The notes: a model not told the origin generated them from the letters alone. Positions 18,204-27,283 are shown, counted from the stretch's first letter. The stretch is DNA of 64,000 nt from Methanobacterium aggregans (GCF_017874455.1 NZ_JAGGLN010000008.1:1-64000); one strand, 5' to 3'. A program made the numbers and translations.

Positions 18204-18677
18204 TCAGGGAGATACCTGCTTTAAAATGTAATAAACAGTTCTCAGGGGGATTTGGAGTTTTTGAGATATTTCCTTAACTGGAGCACCCTCTTCATGGAGC
18301 TTTTTAATTTCACCACGAACCTCGGGAGAATATTTGGATCTTCTTCCCCTTCTGAATTTAGAAGATTTAAGATAATAAACAGTTTTAACTGGAATATTAA
18401 GTTCTTCTGCAACTTCATCAGGACTTTTACCATCATCAAGTAGTTTTTGTATTAATTCAGGTTCCTTTTTATATTTTTTTGGCCTGCCCATTGTTTCAAC
18501 GGGTTCAACTTCAATTCCAAGTTCTGAAAAGGCGTCGAGGTATTTCTTTGATGTTCGAAGGCATATGCTTCTGGGACATTTTATCCTTTCCAGATCTGGA
18601 TGTTTATCCAGTAATTCCATTATCTTCCTTGAGGAAAGCAGCTGGGAAACATGAACTTCTTTAGCCAATAATAACAC
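18204..18677 (-). CDS. DNA-binding protein: DUF1699-like N-terminus plus two helix-turn-helix repeats
   Basis: The protein has about 157 residues. The N-terminal half (KHPDLERIKCPRSICLRTSK, then a KYLDAF/LGIEVE run) resembles DUF1699, a small archaeal family. After the linker GRPKKYKKE come two similar helix-turn-helix units: SPDEVAEELNIPVKTVYYLK and PVKEISQKLQIPLRTVYYIL, separated by a basic RRGRRSKYS linker. It probably binds DNA as a regulator. The start is GTG at 18677 or TTG at 18668; the latter has AGGTG six bases upstream. It follows DUF530 by a few bases and likely shares its transcript. Confidence 0.65.
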   Translation of the reverse strand: MLLLAKEVHVSQLLSSRKIMELLDKHPDLERIKCPRSICLRTSKKYLDAFSELGIEVEPVETMGRPKKYKKEPELIQKLLDDGKSPDEVAEELNIPVKTVYYLKSSKFRRGRRSKYSPEVRGEIKKLHEEGAPVKEISQKLQIPLRTVYYILKQVSP

Positions 18678-18683
18678 CTGAAA

Positions 18684-20252
18684 CTATTTTTTTACCATTT
18701 CAAGGAATTTTTTAGCCTTCGTGGTTTGGGGTTTTCCAAAGGTTTTAAATTTCTCCACTTCTCCCTTAACATCTGCAGGTTCAACTGAAAAGACACTTGC
18801 AGCATCTTCAATTGATAGTTTTCCATGGGTGTGGAGAATTGCAGCTCCAGAAGCTGGAGTGTTCATCTGTACGTGGAGACCCTTCATCTTGTTTTCTATT
18901 TCAAACTTCCTTGAAACCACTGATTTGATGTTTGGGATGTAACAGATATTCTCTTTGATGCATCTCCCCAGGATATCAACCGTGAATTTATCGAAATCCT
19001 CAAAGGCCTTCATCTGGTTGGTGTCAAGACTTGGTCTGAGGTTCGGAAATGGACCTGAATATTTGCTTCGCCTGTCGTAGGAGGTTAAAAGGTAGTACCT
19101 TATGATGTCCCAGAGAATCAGTATCTTGGGCATTTCCACGAAAAGCTTCTGTTCAAGACAGTTATGGGTTTCAATATCTCCTTGAAGCTCCTCATCTAAG
19201 GATCCATTTTCAGAGTTCAGATTTTCTTTTTTAAGGATCTGGTGAAGGAACTCGTCCCTGAGATCTTCAACATCCCCCACATCCTCAGCTATTCTATGGG
19301 CACGTTTTTCACTCTCATCAAATGCTTCGTAGTATCTGTCCAGCTTTTCACGGTTGGATATTAAACCGTTCAGTACTTCATCAAATATTTTACGGGCGTT
19401 GTGTTCTGCAATTTTAACATATGCAATTGAAAGGGCTGTTTGAACGTGCTTATCATTTATGATTGCAGGTTTTTTTCTGTGAATCTGCATGAATTCTATA
19501 CGGGCATTTGAACCATACTTCTTCCTTATTTCACGTTCGTAGTTCATCTCATCCTTGGCATCTATGTTAACCCTTTTTCTAACCCATTTTCCATCCTCAA
19601 AAACCTTCACAACCAGGGATAGGGTTTTAACTATGCCCCTTTTCTCGTGTTTTATGATACGAACTATGTTTCTGAAGGCTTCCCTTCCCATTGGGGAAAG
19701 ATCAGACATTCTAAGCATGTACTCCCCGGATAATGGCAGATATTTAATGATGTTTAACCTGTAAACCCCATTATCATTGATGTTAAAGTTAAAATCCTTG
19801 GACCCGCATTCACATCTTTCCCTCATGAGGGATATTTCATGTCCCTTGAACTTTTTGCTGCAGGAGCTGCAGGTTAAAACTGCGTATTCCTCCAAGTGCC
19901 CTATTGCTATTTTATGGGAAGCTATGGATGATTTAACCCTGTCCAGTATGTTTTTTTTAGCAGCTGCCCTCATTCTGAAGTACTGGGTGTGACGGCCTAC
20001 ATCGTACATGTCTTCTGCCTTCATCTCAGTTGAATGAGTTCCACCGTAACGAATAAGGGATCTGTAAGGGGCTTTGTACCCCTTGATCTCCATGGTGTCC
20101 CGAAGATCTTGAAGTTCATCCAGATTATCCTGTAGATAATTGTAGGTGTCCCGGAATGTCTCAAAGTCGGAGATTTCCTCGGCGATGATCCTGTTATGTT
20201 TTATGTTATCCAGGAATCGTTCAGCCTTTGCTATGAGTACTGATTCGTTCAT
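18684..20252 (-). CDS. DUF530 family protein with a zinc-ribbon motif
   Basis: The protein has 522 residues. It matches my memory of the methanogen DUF530 family, found beside metG in related species. Around residues 130-155 a CSSC pair and a CECG pair form a probable zinc ribbon. The C-terminus contains GLHVQMNTPASGAAILHTHG and a winged-helix-like KLSIEDAASVFSVEPADVKG. Its ATG overlaps the metG stop by four bases, so translation is probably coupled. The function is unknown; the constant link with metG hints at RNA or translation. Confidence 0.7.
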   Translation of the reverse strand: MNESVLIAKAERFLDNIKHNRIIAEEISDFETFRDTYNYLQDNLDELQDLRDTMEIKGYKAPYRSLIRYGGTHSTEMKAEDMYDVGRHTQYFRMRAAAKKNILDRVKSSIASHKIAIGHLEEYAVLTCSSCSKKFKGHEISLMRERCECGSKDFNFNINDNGVYRLNIIKYLPLSGEYMLRMSDLSPMGREAFRNIVRIIKHEKRGIVKTLSLVVKVFEDGKWVRKRVNIDAKDEMNYEREIRKKYGSNARIEFMQIHRKKPAIINDKHVQTALSIAYVKIAEHNARKIFDEVLNGLISNREKLDRYYEAFDESEKRAHRIAEDVGDVEDLRDEFLHQILKKENLNSENGSLDEELQGDIETHNCLEQKLFVEMPKILILWDIIRYYLLTSYDRRSKYSGPFPNLRPSLDTNQMKAFEDFDKFTVDILGRCIKENICYIPNIKSVVSRKFEIENKMKGLHVQMNTPASGAAILHTHGKLSIEDAASVFSVEPADVKGEVEKFKTFGKPQTTKAKKFLEMVKK

Positions 20253-22228
20253 TTTATTTGTTCACCAATATCAGCGCCTTCAGCAGTTAGGAGACTCATA
20301 TTGTCATCTGTTGCAAGTATCATGCCCTCAGATTTTATTCCAAATAGTTTTGCAGGTTCCAGGTTCACCACTACAATGACCTTCCTGTTTAAAACTTCTT
20401 CAGGGGAGTATTTCTTTGCAACACCTGCAACAACCTGTATCTTTTTAGAACCTATGTCCACAATGAGTTTCAGGAGATTTTTTGAACCCTTGACACTTTC
20501 TGCGCCTATAATCTTTCCAACCCTGAGATCCACCTTTGCAAAGTCATCTATTGTAATTATGTCCTTCATTGTTTCCACATCCTCTAAACTTTCGTAAAGC
20601 TTATTCTTCTCTTTTTCAATAATTTCATCATCTATCTTCTTGAATATTGGTTTTGCCTTTCCTATTTCCATACCTGCAGGAAGGGATACAGTTGCATCCT
20701 TCCATGTGATTTCACCATCTATGCCCAGTACCTTGAATATTTCCCCTGTTTTTTCTGGGATGTAGGGCACGAGTAAAACTGCAAGGGTTTTGGTAAGCTG
20801 GTTGCAGAGGTAAAGACAGTTTGCTGCCTCATCTTTACTTGTTTTCACAGCTTTCCATGGTTCTTTGTCGTTGAAGTATTTGTTGGCAAATTTAGCCAGT
20901 CTTATTATTTCAATGAGTCCTTCCCTGAACTTGAATTTTTCTATGTGATCAGAGACAGTGGCTGGAAGTTCTTTTATGCGTTTTTCAAATTCTTCATCGT
21001 TTTCATCGAACTTTGAGGGTTCTGGTATCTTCCCATCGAAGAACTTGTGGGTGAAGGTGAAGGTCCTGTGGAGGAAGTTTCCAAGTACGTCTGCAAGTTC
21101 ATCGTTGACCCTTCTCTGGAAGTCGTCCCACGAGAAGTCAGTGTCCCTTGTCAGGGGTGCGTTTGCAATGAGGTAGTACCTCAGAAGATCTGCATCGAAG
21201 GTTTTAAGAAAGTCCTCGGCCCATATAACCCAGTTTTTACTGGTTGACATTTTCCTGCCTTCAAGGGATAGGTACTCCCCTGCTATTATTGTTGATGGAA
21301 GTTTGCATCCGTAGGCCATTAAGAGGGCTGGCCAGAATATTGAGTGGTGGTAGATTATGTCCTTACCTATGAAGTGAATTGCCCTGTCATTCCAGTAGTC
21401 TTCCCATGGTTTGTTTTCACGTTTTGACCACTGGGACGCTGAGGATATGTAACCAAGGAAGGCTTCTCCCCATACGTAGATGATCTTGCCCTCTGCATCA
21501 TCAAGGGGTACTGGAATTCCCCATTCCATGTCCCTTGTGAGTATCCAGTCTTTTAATCCCTCTTTTAACCACTGGAGTGCGTAGTTTTTAACGTTTGGTG
21601 GAAGTTCATGGTTGTTTTCCATCCATTCCTGGAGGTCTTCCTGGAAGTGGCTGAGCTTGAAGAAGTACTGCTTGGACTCCCTTATCTCGGGTTTTGAGTT
21701 GCAGATGAGGCATGCTGGTTCAACAAGCTGTATTGGTTCTAAATGTCTTCCGCATGCTTCGCAGTGATCTCCTCTTGCTCCTTCAGCACCGCAGTGTGGG
21801 CATGTTCCTTCAACGTACCTGTCAGGTAAGAATCTGTTACATTTTTCACAGTAGGGCTGTTTTATTACCTGTTCATAGATGTATCCCTTTTCGTAGAGTT
21901 TTAAGAAGAAGTTCTGTGATATCTCGTAGTGGGTGGGGTCCGTTGTTCTGGTGAAGCTGTCCAGTGATATGTTGCAGGATTCAAGATCATGCTTTATCAT
22001 GTCATGGTACCTGCCTGCTATTTCCTTAGGCGGTACACCTTCTTGTTCTGCTCGGACTGCTATGGGTGTTCCATGTTCATCGGTTGCACATACCATGAGA
22101 ACATCCCTGCCTTTCATCCTGTTGTAGCGTGCGTATATATCTGCAGGTATGTAAGTTGATCTTAAATGCCCAAGGTGGCATGGACCGTTTGCATAGGGCA
22201 GTGCACACGTTATAAATACCTTGCTCAA
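20249..22228 (-). CDS. metG: Methionyl-tRNA synthetase
   Basis: The protein has 659 residues and charges tRNA-Met with methionine in the cytoplasm. It is a class I synthetase with the HIGH motif as HLGHLRS near residue 17 and the KMSKS loop as KMSTSKNW. The zinc region carries four CxxC-type knuckles (CEKC, CPHC, CEAC and CLIC). The C-terminal 105 residues form the EMAP II/Arc1p-like tRNA-binding domain (DDFAKVDLRVGKIIGAES). The TTG start is well supported by GGAGGAATAGA. The gene is divergent from priL across a 319-base gap. Confidence 0.97.
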   Translation of the reverse strand: MSKVFITCALPYANGPCHLGHLRSTYIPADIYARYNRMKGRDVLMVCATDEHGTPIAVRAEQEGVPPKEIAGRYHDMIKHDLESCNISLDSFTRTTDPTHYEISQNFFLKLYEKGYIYEQVIKQPYCEKCNRFLPDRYVEGTCPHCGAEGARGDHCEACGRHLEPIQLVEPACLICNSKPEIRESKQYFFKLSHFQEDLQEWMENNHELPPNVKNYALQWLKEGLKDWILTRDMEWGIPVPLDDAEGKIIYVWGEAFLGYISSASQWSKRENKPWEDYWNDRAIHFIGKDIIYHHSIFWPALLMAYGCKLPSTIIAGEYLSLEGRKMSTSKNWVIWAEDFLKTFDADLLRYYLIANAPLTRDTDFSWDDFQRRVNDELADVLGNFLHRTFTFTHKFFDGKIPEPSKFDENDEEFEKRIKELPATVSDHIEKFKFREGLIEIIRLAKFANKYFNDKEPWKAVKTSKDEAANCLYLCNQLTKTLAVLLVPYIPEKTGEIFKVLGIDGEITWKDATVSLPAGMEIGKAKPIFKKIDDEIIEKEKNKLYESLEDVETMKDIITIDDFAKVDLRVGKIIGAESVKGSKNLLKLIVDIGSKKIQVVAGVAKKYSPEEVLNRKVIVVVNLEPAKLFGIKSEGMILATDDNMSLLTAEGADIGEQIK

Positions 22229-22547
22229 ATCTATTCCTCCTTACAGTAAAGATTGAAAATTTAATTAGTTTTAAAAGACTTATTCACAATTATAATCCTT
22301 TTAAAGTGAAAATTTGAAGTTAAAACCCGTTTCATGCGGGGTTATCATGGATGTATTGTGATACAGACACTAAATAGTTTTGTAGTATTCCATATATAAA
22401 ATAAACACCATGAAAATTAGGGAGTTATCTGGATCAAAAAAAAGCATCATCTGGATTACTGGGTTCATCTAAATTAATTAGGTTATAAAAGGAATATTCT
22501 GATCATAAAACTTTAACTATTTTATCCATAAAGTCCAAAGGATTACC
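22229..22547. promoter_or_regulatory. Divergent metG/priL intergenic region
   Basis: This 319-base AT-rich gap must hold promoters in both directions. A small hairpin with AACCCG at 22324-22329 and CGGGGTT at 22337-22343 is the only structure I see. No RNA gene or ORF is recognisable. Confidence 0.5.
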
Positions 22548-23927
22548 ATGGTTTCAGCAGCATTTATAAACCCACTCTCTGAGGATGGTAAACAGATAGT
22601 ACGGGAGATGGGATCCCTCGATGAAATATATGACCAAAATGCAGATTTAATTGAGGTAATAACCAGAAGCCAGTCACAGGAAATATCAGACATACCTGTT
22701 AACCACGTGGATCTGGCCATTAAAAGAATTGAATGGTACGTGACCCGTAACAACAAAGATCATGATTACAAGGTTTACAACTTCCTCTTCAACGAGGGCA
22801 TCACCAGGTTCGATGTGATCTCATTCTACATACTCTGCCAGGCCATTGGAATCAGGTACGGGCCTAACTCAAGGGAAAGTAGGGTTATGGTTGAATCCCA
22901 GGGTAAGATCATTGAAAACCGCCTGGGAAAACTTTCAAAGGCTGAAAGGGGGGAGGTTGTGAACACCATACTCAACAGCCTCCTCACCCAGGCCACCATT
23001 AAATGGACCTTCTTCGAGGATCTTCTAAGCTCAAAGAAGCTCAAACTCCAGGACCTCATCCTTGATAAGGGCCAGATCATCCTGGACAGGGAGGAGTTTC
23101 TGGAACGCTTCAGTGATAGGATCAATCACCGTGACCCTGAGAAGATGTACGAACTCCTCATAGGTGAGAAGATCAAGGAGCTAATCACCATAAAGATGGT
23201 CATGCAGAAAACTGAGGATTACATGAATGCTGTCTATGAAAAGGCACAACGTGAAATAGAACCCAACCCCATGCTTCTTGAGGTTGCAGAGAAGGTGTCC
23301 AGGGTACTGTCTGAATCTGTGCAGACCTACGGCTACGGTGGTGGTGCTGGCGGAGTTGGTGCTAAAGCTTCACCCCTCGCTCCTAAGGCATTTCCTCCAT
23401 GTGTTAAGAAGGTGCTTGAGGGCATGAGGTCCGGTGGAAGGAACGATGCAATAATCCTCTTTTTAACCCCCTTCATATCCTATGCCCGGCTTTACCCTGG
23501 GGTTTTTGCAGAGAACGTAACCAAGAGGGTTTCAGATGTTGACCCCAACCTGAACGCTGTTCAAAACGAGATCCTCCCCATGATATTCGGAGCTGCAGAG
23601 CGGTGCAGCCCGCCCCTCTTCGAGGACCAGCCCCAGGAGAAGGTGAACATCAACGCCAAGATGGGCTTTGGAATGCACGATACAATCGAGATTAAAAATG
23701 AGGGAGAAACACTCTGGTACACACCCATGAGCTGTGAAAAAGTTAAGATACACCTTCCAAGCCTATGCAAGCCTGATAAAACCTGTAAAACAATTGGGAA
23801 TCCCCTCTCTTATTACAACAGGGTGAAGAGGGAGATTAAGAAGGGTGGAGCTGGTGAAGAGGGAGATAATGGAAAGGGTGATGATGGAAAGGGTGATGGA
23901 GCTGGGGAAGCTCCTTCTAAGGGTTGA
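22548..23927 (+). CDS. priL: DNA primase large subunit PriL
   Basis: The protein has 459 residues. It is the non-catalytic regulatory subunit that works with PriS to start RNA/DNA primers. The four cysteines expected to hold the 4Fe-4S cluster are at about 285 (PPCVKK), 353 (ERCSPP), 396 (SCEKV) and 407 (LCKP). The core ends near residue 427 and is followed by an acidic, glycine-rich tail (repeats of GDDGKGDG style) not usual for the family. AAAGGA precedes the ATG. PriS is at 29013, about 5 kb away, an unusual separation. Confidence 0.93.
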   Translation: MVSAAFINPLSEDGKQIVREMGSLDEIYDQNADLIEVITRSQSQEISDIPVNHVDLAIKRIEWYVTRNNKDHDYKVYNFLFNEGITRFDVISFYILCQAIGIRYGPNSRESRVMVESQGKIIENRLGKLSKAERGEVVNTILNSLLTQATIKWTFFEDLLSSKKLKLQDLILDKGQIILDREEFLERFSDRINHRDPEKMYELLIGEKIKELITIKMVMQKTEDYMNAVYEKAQREIEPNPMLLEVAEKVSRVLSESVQTYGYGGGAGGVGAKASPLAPKAFPPCVKKVLEGMRSGGRNDAIILFLTPFISYARLYPGVFAENVTKRVSDVDPNLNAVQNEILPMIFGAAERCSPPLFEDQPQEKVNINAKMGFGMHDTIEIKNEGETLWYTPMSCEKVKIHLPSLCKPDKTCKTIGNPLSYYNRVKREIKKGGAGEEGDNGKGDDGKGDGAGEAPSKG

Positions 23928-24028
23928 GGGGATAAAGTTAGAATAAAATTAGGATAAAATTAGGATAACCTGACTTAATATTAAACTATTTACCTCAAAA
24001 TAAAAATAAATTTGAGAAATTTGGTCTC

Positions 24029-24079
24029 TCCTAAAAGGTACAGGTTCATGAAGCCATGAATTCTGACCCTTTTTTAGGA
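24029..24079. terminator. Large stem-loop between convergent genes
   Basis: An outer stem TCCTAAAA (24029-24036) pairs with TTTTAGGA (24072-24079), extended by GGT with ACC after a small bulge. Inside is a perfect TTCATG-AAGC-CATGAA hairpin. It lies about 100 bases after priL and 10 bases before the end of the leftward small gene, so a two-way terminator is the simplest view; a small structured RNA is possible. Confidence 0.5.
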
Positions 24080-24088
24080 AGGATCAAA

Positions 24089-24394
24089 TTAACGATAGCT
24101 CCTTTTCTTGGAAAATTGCCTGTACATTTTTTTAAAAAGTAAAATTTTTCCATAAAGCTCTTCCATGTGGAATTTAACTCTTAAGAAGGGGTTATCCTCT
24201 AAGTATATGACTCCGCCTGTCAAGGAGCTTATTTTATAGTATCCCCGGGCATGAGAGGGATTTTGAATCTTCAATGTATCTCCAACTTTTAAATATGAAC
24301 TGCGGTTCTTTATTTTAAGTTTTCTTTTTGGATTGAGAACTCTTTTCACTTTTTTTAACTGTTCCTGTCTTTTAAGATTAATTACTCTTCCCAT
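24089..24394 (-). CDS. Small basic hypothetical protein
   Basis: The protein has 101 residues and is rich in lysine and arginine at both ends. The middle, YLKVGDTLKIQNPSHARGYY followed by KISSLTGGVIYLEDNP, reads like a small beta-barrel (KOW or SH3-like) domain. It could bind nucleic acid, but I recognise no family. No strong ribosome binding site precedes the ATG. It lies at the left edge of the island that separates priL from priS. Confidence 0.45.
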   Translation of the reverse strand: MGRVINLKRQEQLKKVKRVLNPKRKLKIKNRSSYLKVGDTLKIQNPSHARGYYKISSLTGGVIYLEDNPFLRVKFHMEELYGKILLFKKMYRQFSKKRSYR

Positions 24395-24683
24395 TCACGA
24401 ATCACCATACTTTTTTTCTTAGGAATCTATTTGAGATGACTTAGTATATTAATCTGTGTGTAGGTAACTTTAATATGTGGTCTGGGTTTTGGGTGAGTTT
24501 CAGGTTTTATAATTCTTAAAAGGAATTATTGCATTACATGAAAAGGGAAAATTTTAATTTAAATTGTACATATTTCTACAATTCCAAAAAAAAATAGCAC
24601 ATTAAATATGCTCAATCCCCTGAAAAAATATTTTCGAAAACTATAAAAGAAGATTTGCAATATTATTTTATGGAGGGGGTTAT

Positions 24684-25448
24684 ATTACTGATGGGATAGA
24701 ATCATATTCCAAATTTGAGATGATATACAACATTTTAATGGCAGCTTTGATTGTTGCAGATCTTGTATTGATTACTATCTCTGATTTCTCAAAAGTAAGT
24801 GCTAGCCTCCTACAAGACATAATTATTTTTGATACTACCCTTTGTTTTATTTTATTTTGTGAATTTATTGTTCGCTTCCGTGCTGCAGATGATAAAAAGT
24901 CTTTTATTAAAAAGAATTGGCCGGATATAATTGCAATGATACCATTAGAATTTCTTGCACTTAGGGCATTCAGATTTGTAAGGTTAGTCCGAGTTTTAAG
25001 AGTGGTTCAACTGATAAGGTTAGGGGCACTGCTAAATAAAAGTTCAAAAAACTTTTTTAAATTTTTAAAAGAAACAAAACTGGATCTAAGTTTAGGTATA
25101 ATAATACTGGCCATTATTTCTGGAACAATTTTCTTCTTTATTTTTGAACATGGAACCAATAATAAAATTCATAGTTTGTGGGATTCCTTTTTTTATGTTA
25201 TGCCCACCATATTAACCGCCGGATCATCTAATATTGTCCCTCAAACTATTGAAGGTAGAATAATTGGAATTGTTCTTGTCATGATTGGTCTTTTATTCTT
25301 TGGAATACTAGCTGCAGCAATAGCATCCCATTTTCTAGAAATATCTGAAAATGAAGAAAAAATAGAAGTAGAAGACTTAAAAAAATCCATTGAAGACTTA
25401 CAATCCGAAATCATAGACCTAAAAGAGGTGATTAAGAAAAGTAAATAA
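24684..25448 (+). CDS. Voltage-gated ion channel-like protein, possible AUU start
   Basis: The protein has about 242 residues from the ATG at 24720, or 254 from an ATT at 24684. Helices S1-S4 are followed by a pore: S4 is FRFVRLVRVLRVVQLIRL with regularly spaced arginines, and the pore region is SFFYVMPTILTAGSSNIVPQ. The filter reads TAGSSN instead of the potassium signature TVGYGD, so its selectivity is unclear. The C-terminus is a coiled coil (EVEDLKKSIEDLQSEIIDLK). GGAGGGGG at 24672-24679 lies four bases before the ATT and 40 bases before the ATG, so the upstream start is favoured. Confidence 0.7.
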   Translation: MTDGIESYSKFEMIYNILMAALIVADLVLITISDFSKVSASLLQDIIIFDTTLCFILFCEFIVRFRAADDKKSFIKKNWPDIIAMIPLEFLALRAFRFVRLVRVLRVVQLIRLGALLNKSSKNFFKFLKETKLDLSLGIIILAIISGTIFFFIFEHGTNNKIHSLWDSFFYVMPTILTAGSSNIVPQTIEGRIIGIVLVMIGLLFFGILAAAIASHFLEISENEEKIEVEDLKKSIEDLQSEIIDLKEVIKKSK

Positions 25449-25550
25449 AATAATTAATTTTTTAGAATGTTAAATAAAAATTTTTTTATTTAATAGAAAA
25501 TTTGAGAATTTATTGTATTATTATACCCAAATTAAGTAGGAAGCGATTGA

Positions 25551-26606
25551 ATGGAATTAAATGATGAATTAAAAAAAGTTTCAGAAAAAATTGAAAACAA
25601 AAAGGATAATATAAAAACAGAAGAAGCCACCAAAACAGCGTTCATATTGCCTTTCTTAAAGGCGTTAGGATATGATATATTTGATCCTGCAGAGGTTGTT
25701 CCTGAATTTACTGCAGATGTTGGGACTAAAAAAGGTGAAAAAGTTGATTACGCTGTAATGATGGATGAGGAACCTATTATTTTGATGGAATGTAAAAGCT
25801 GCGGTTATGATTTAGATAAAACACATGCAGCTCAGTTATATAGATATTTTGCATTTACAAAAGCACGCTTTGGAGTTTTAACTAATGGTATTATTTACAG
25901 ATTTTTCACTGATATTGATGAACCCAATAAAATGGATAAAAAACCATTCCTTGAATTAGATTTATCTAATCTTAAAGATACCCATGTTAAAGAACTTGAA
26001 AAATTCACAAAGTCTTCATTTGACTTGGATGAAATTTTAACCAGTGCAAGTGAATTGAAGTATCTTGGTGAAATGAAAAAGATAATGGAAAAAGAGATCT
26101 CAGATCCTTCTGATGATTTTGTAAAATTTTTCGCTAGACAAGTTTATCCAGGACCAATAACTGAAAGAATTCGCATAAAATTCACAGAAATCACTAAAAC
26201 AGCCTTTAATCAATTTATTAAAGAACAAGTTAATGCAAGATTGAAATCAGCATTAGATGTAGCTTCAGATGATAAAAAAGACGAAGGAACCCAAGAAATA
26301 CTCATCGAGCACAATAGAATAATTACAACAGAAGAAGAGTGGGAAGGTTACTATATCATAAAAACAATTCTTCACGAAGATATTGACATAGATAAAATCT
26401 ACATTAGGGATAAAATTAGTTATTGTGGAATATTATTTGATGACAACAATCGTAAACCAATTTGTAGATTGCATTTTAACACTAGTCAAAAATATATAAG
26501 CCTCTTTGATAATGAACACGAAGAGAAAATACCTATTGAAAGTGTTAAAAATATCTATGATTACTCAGATAGGTTGAAAACTACAATACAAAAATATGAA
26601 GCTTAA
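25551..26606 (+). CDS. Stand-alone HsdR N-terminal-type nuclease protein
   Basis: The protein has 351 residues. The N-terminal 150 residues match the type I restriction R-subunit nuclease domain: TEEATKTAFILPFLKALGYD, a catalytic aspartate in KVDYAVMM, and the ExK motif as LMECKS about 15 residues on. The rest (residues 200-351) is a separate region with no helicase motifs. No methylase or specificity gene is nearby, so this is not a complete restriction system. It follows the ion channel by about 100 bases in the same direction. High A+T suggests transfer. A role in phage defence is inferred. Confidence 0.7.
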   Translation: MELNDELKKVSEKIENKKDNIKTEEATKTAFILPFLKALGYDIFDPAEVVPEFTADVGTKKGEKVDYAVMMDEEPIILMECKSCGYDLDKTHAAQLYRYFAFTKARFGVLTNGIIYRFFTDIDEPNKMDKKPFLELDLSNLKDTHVKELEKFTKSSFDLDEILTSASELKYLGEMKKIMEKEISDPSDDFVKFFARQVYPGPITERIRIKFTEITKTAFNQFIKEQVNARLKSALDVASDDKKDEGTQEILIEHNRIITTEEEWEGYYIIKTILHEDIDIDKIYIRDKISYCGILFDDNNRKPICRLHFNTSQKYISLFDNEHEEKIPIESVKNIYDYSDRLKTTIQKYEA

Positions 26607-26657
26607 CAAGGGGCTTTTAGAAAAAAACATCTCCAATAAAAATCTTGAGCTTTTCAT

Positions 26658-26676
26658 GGGGGAGTTTCCATCCCCC
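26658..26676. terminator. GC-rich hairpin after the HsdR-like gene
   Basis: GGGGGA at 26658-26663 pairs with TCCCCC at 26671-26676 across a seven-base loop, about 50 bases after the nuclease gene stop. It is a plausible transcription end, though without a clear T-run. Confidence 0.45.
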
Positions 26677-26763
26677 CTGAATTTCAACTGCAAGGGACCC
26701 AACCCATCAACAAAGCTTTTCATAAGCTGCAGCTGGAATATAATAATCAGTTTCCAAGTTTAG
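26674..26763 (-). pseudogene. Decayed second copy of the DUF5677 gene 3' end
   Basis: This 90-base stretch aligns with the last codons of the leftward DUF5677 gene (near 27325-27415), sharing long runs such as CAACAAAGCTTTTCATAAGC and TGAATTTCAACTGCA. Read on the minus strand it encodes fragments like QLQLMKSFVDG and LAVEIQ, but a five-base deletion breaks the frame and no upstream part of the gene remains. It is a relic of a duplication or recombination event at this spot. Confidence 0.8.
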
Positions 26764-26805
26764 TTGGGTAAAAAAAGAGAAAATACAGAAATAACACACG
26801 TTGGA

Positions 26806-26988
26806 CTAATCCCTCACCAGCAACATACTGTAAACTGTTTTTTCTAACTGTTTTCCATGAGGATCATGAGCTATGGAACAGGATACACAGTAAGTTTCCC
26901 ATTTAGGAGTCCATGCCTCCTTCAGATATGTATTCAACTGTTGGGTGAACATGAGTTTTGATTCAGCACTTATCATTTCTACATCCAT
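26806..26988 (-). CDS. Small hypothetical protein, 60 residues
   Basis: The protein has 60 residues with TYCVSCSIAHDPHGKQLEKT, a possible partial metal site. It is kept as a real gene because a textbook ribosome binding site, GGAGGAGATTTTA, stands right before the ATG. It is leftward, between the DUF5677 relic and the intact DUF5677 gene. I do not recognise a family. Confidence 0.55.
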   Translation of the reverse strand: MDVEMISAESKLMFTQQLNTYLKEAWTPKWETYCVSCSIAHDPHGKQLEKTVYSMLLVRD

Positions 26989-27283
26989 TAAAATCTCCTC
27001 CTTTAATCCTCAAATTTAACCTGAATCCTTATATCCATGATCTGTTAATTTTTCATATCCTTTTAGGAAAACAAATTAATAAATACTTATAGTTGTTGTA
27101 CAGGTTATATTATTGTTTTAAGTAATCTTACAATTTGCCACAAGCATAGATAACTAAAACTCCTAATCAGATATGCTATTTTCAAGTCCAGAAATGGCTT
27201 TATATAGAAAGTGAAACTTTTTTAAAAAAATTCATAGATTTTATATTAATTCTTTAGATTTAAGAAAATTGAATCCAACCCAC

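Noticed and set aside
24029..24079. tRNA-like element
   Set aside because: The fold has only nested stems and lacks the T-loop and D-loop consensus and a CCA-ready acceptor stem.
25551..26606. Complete type I restriction system
   Set aside because: There is no helicase region and no HsdM or HsdS gene nearby; only the nuclease-type domain is present.
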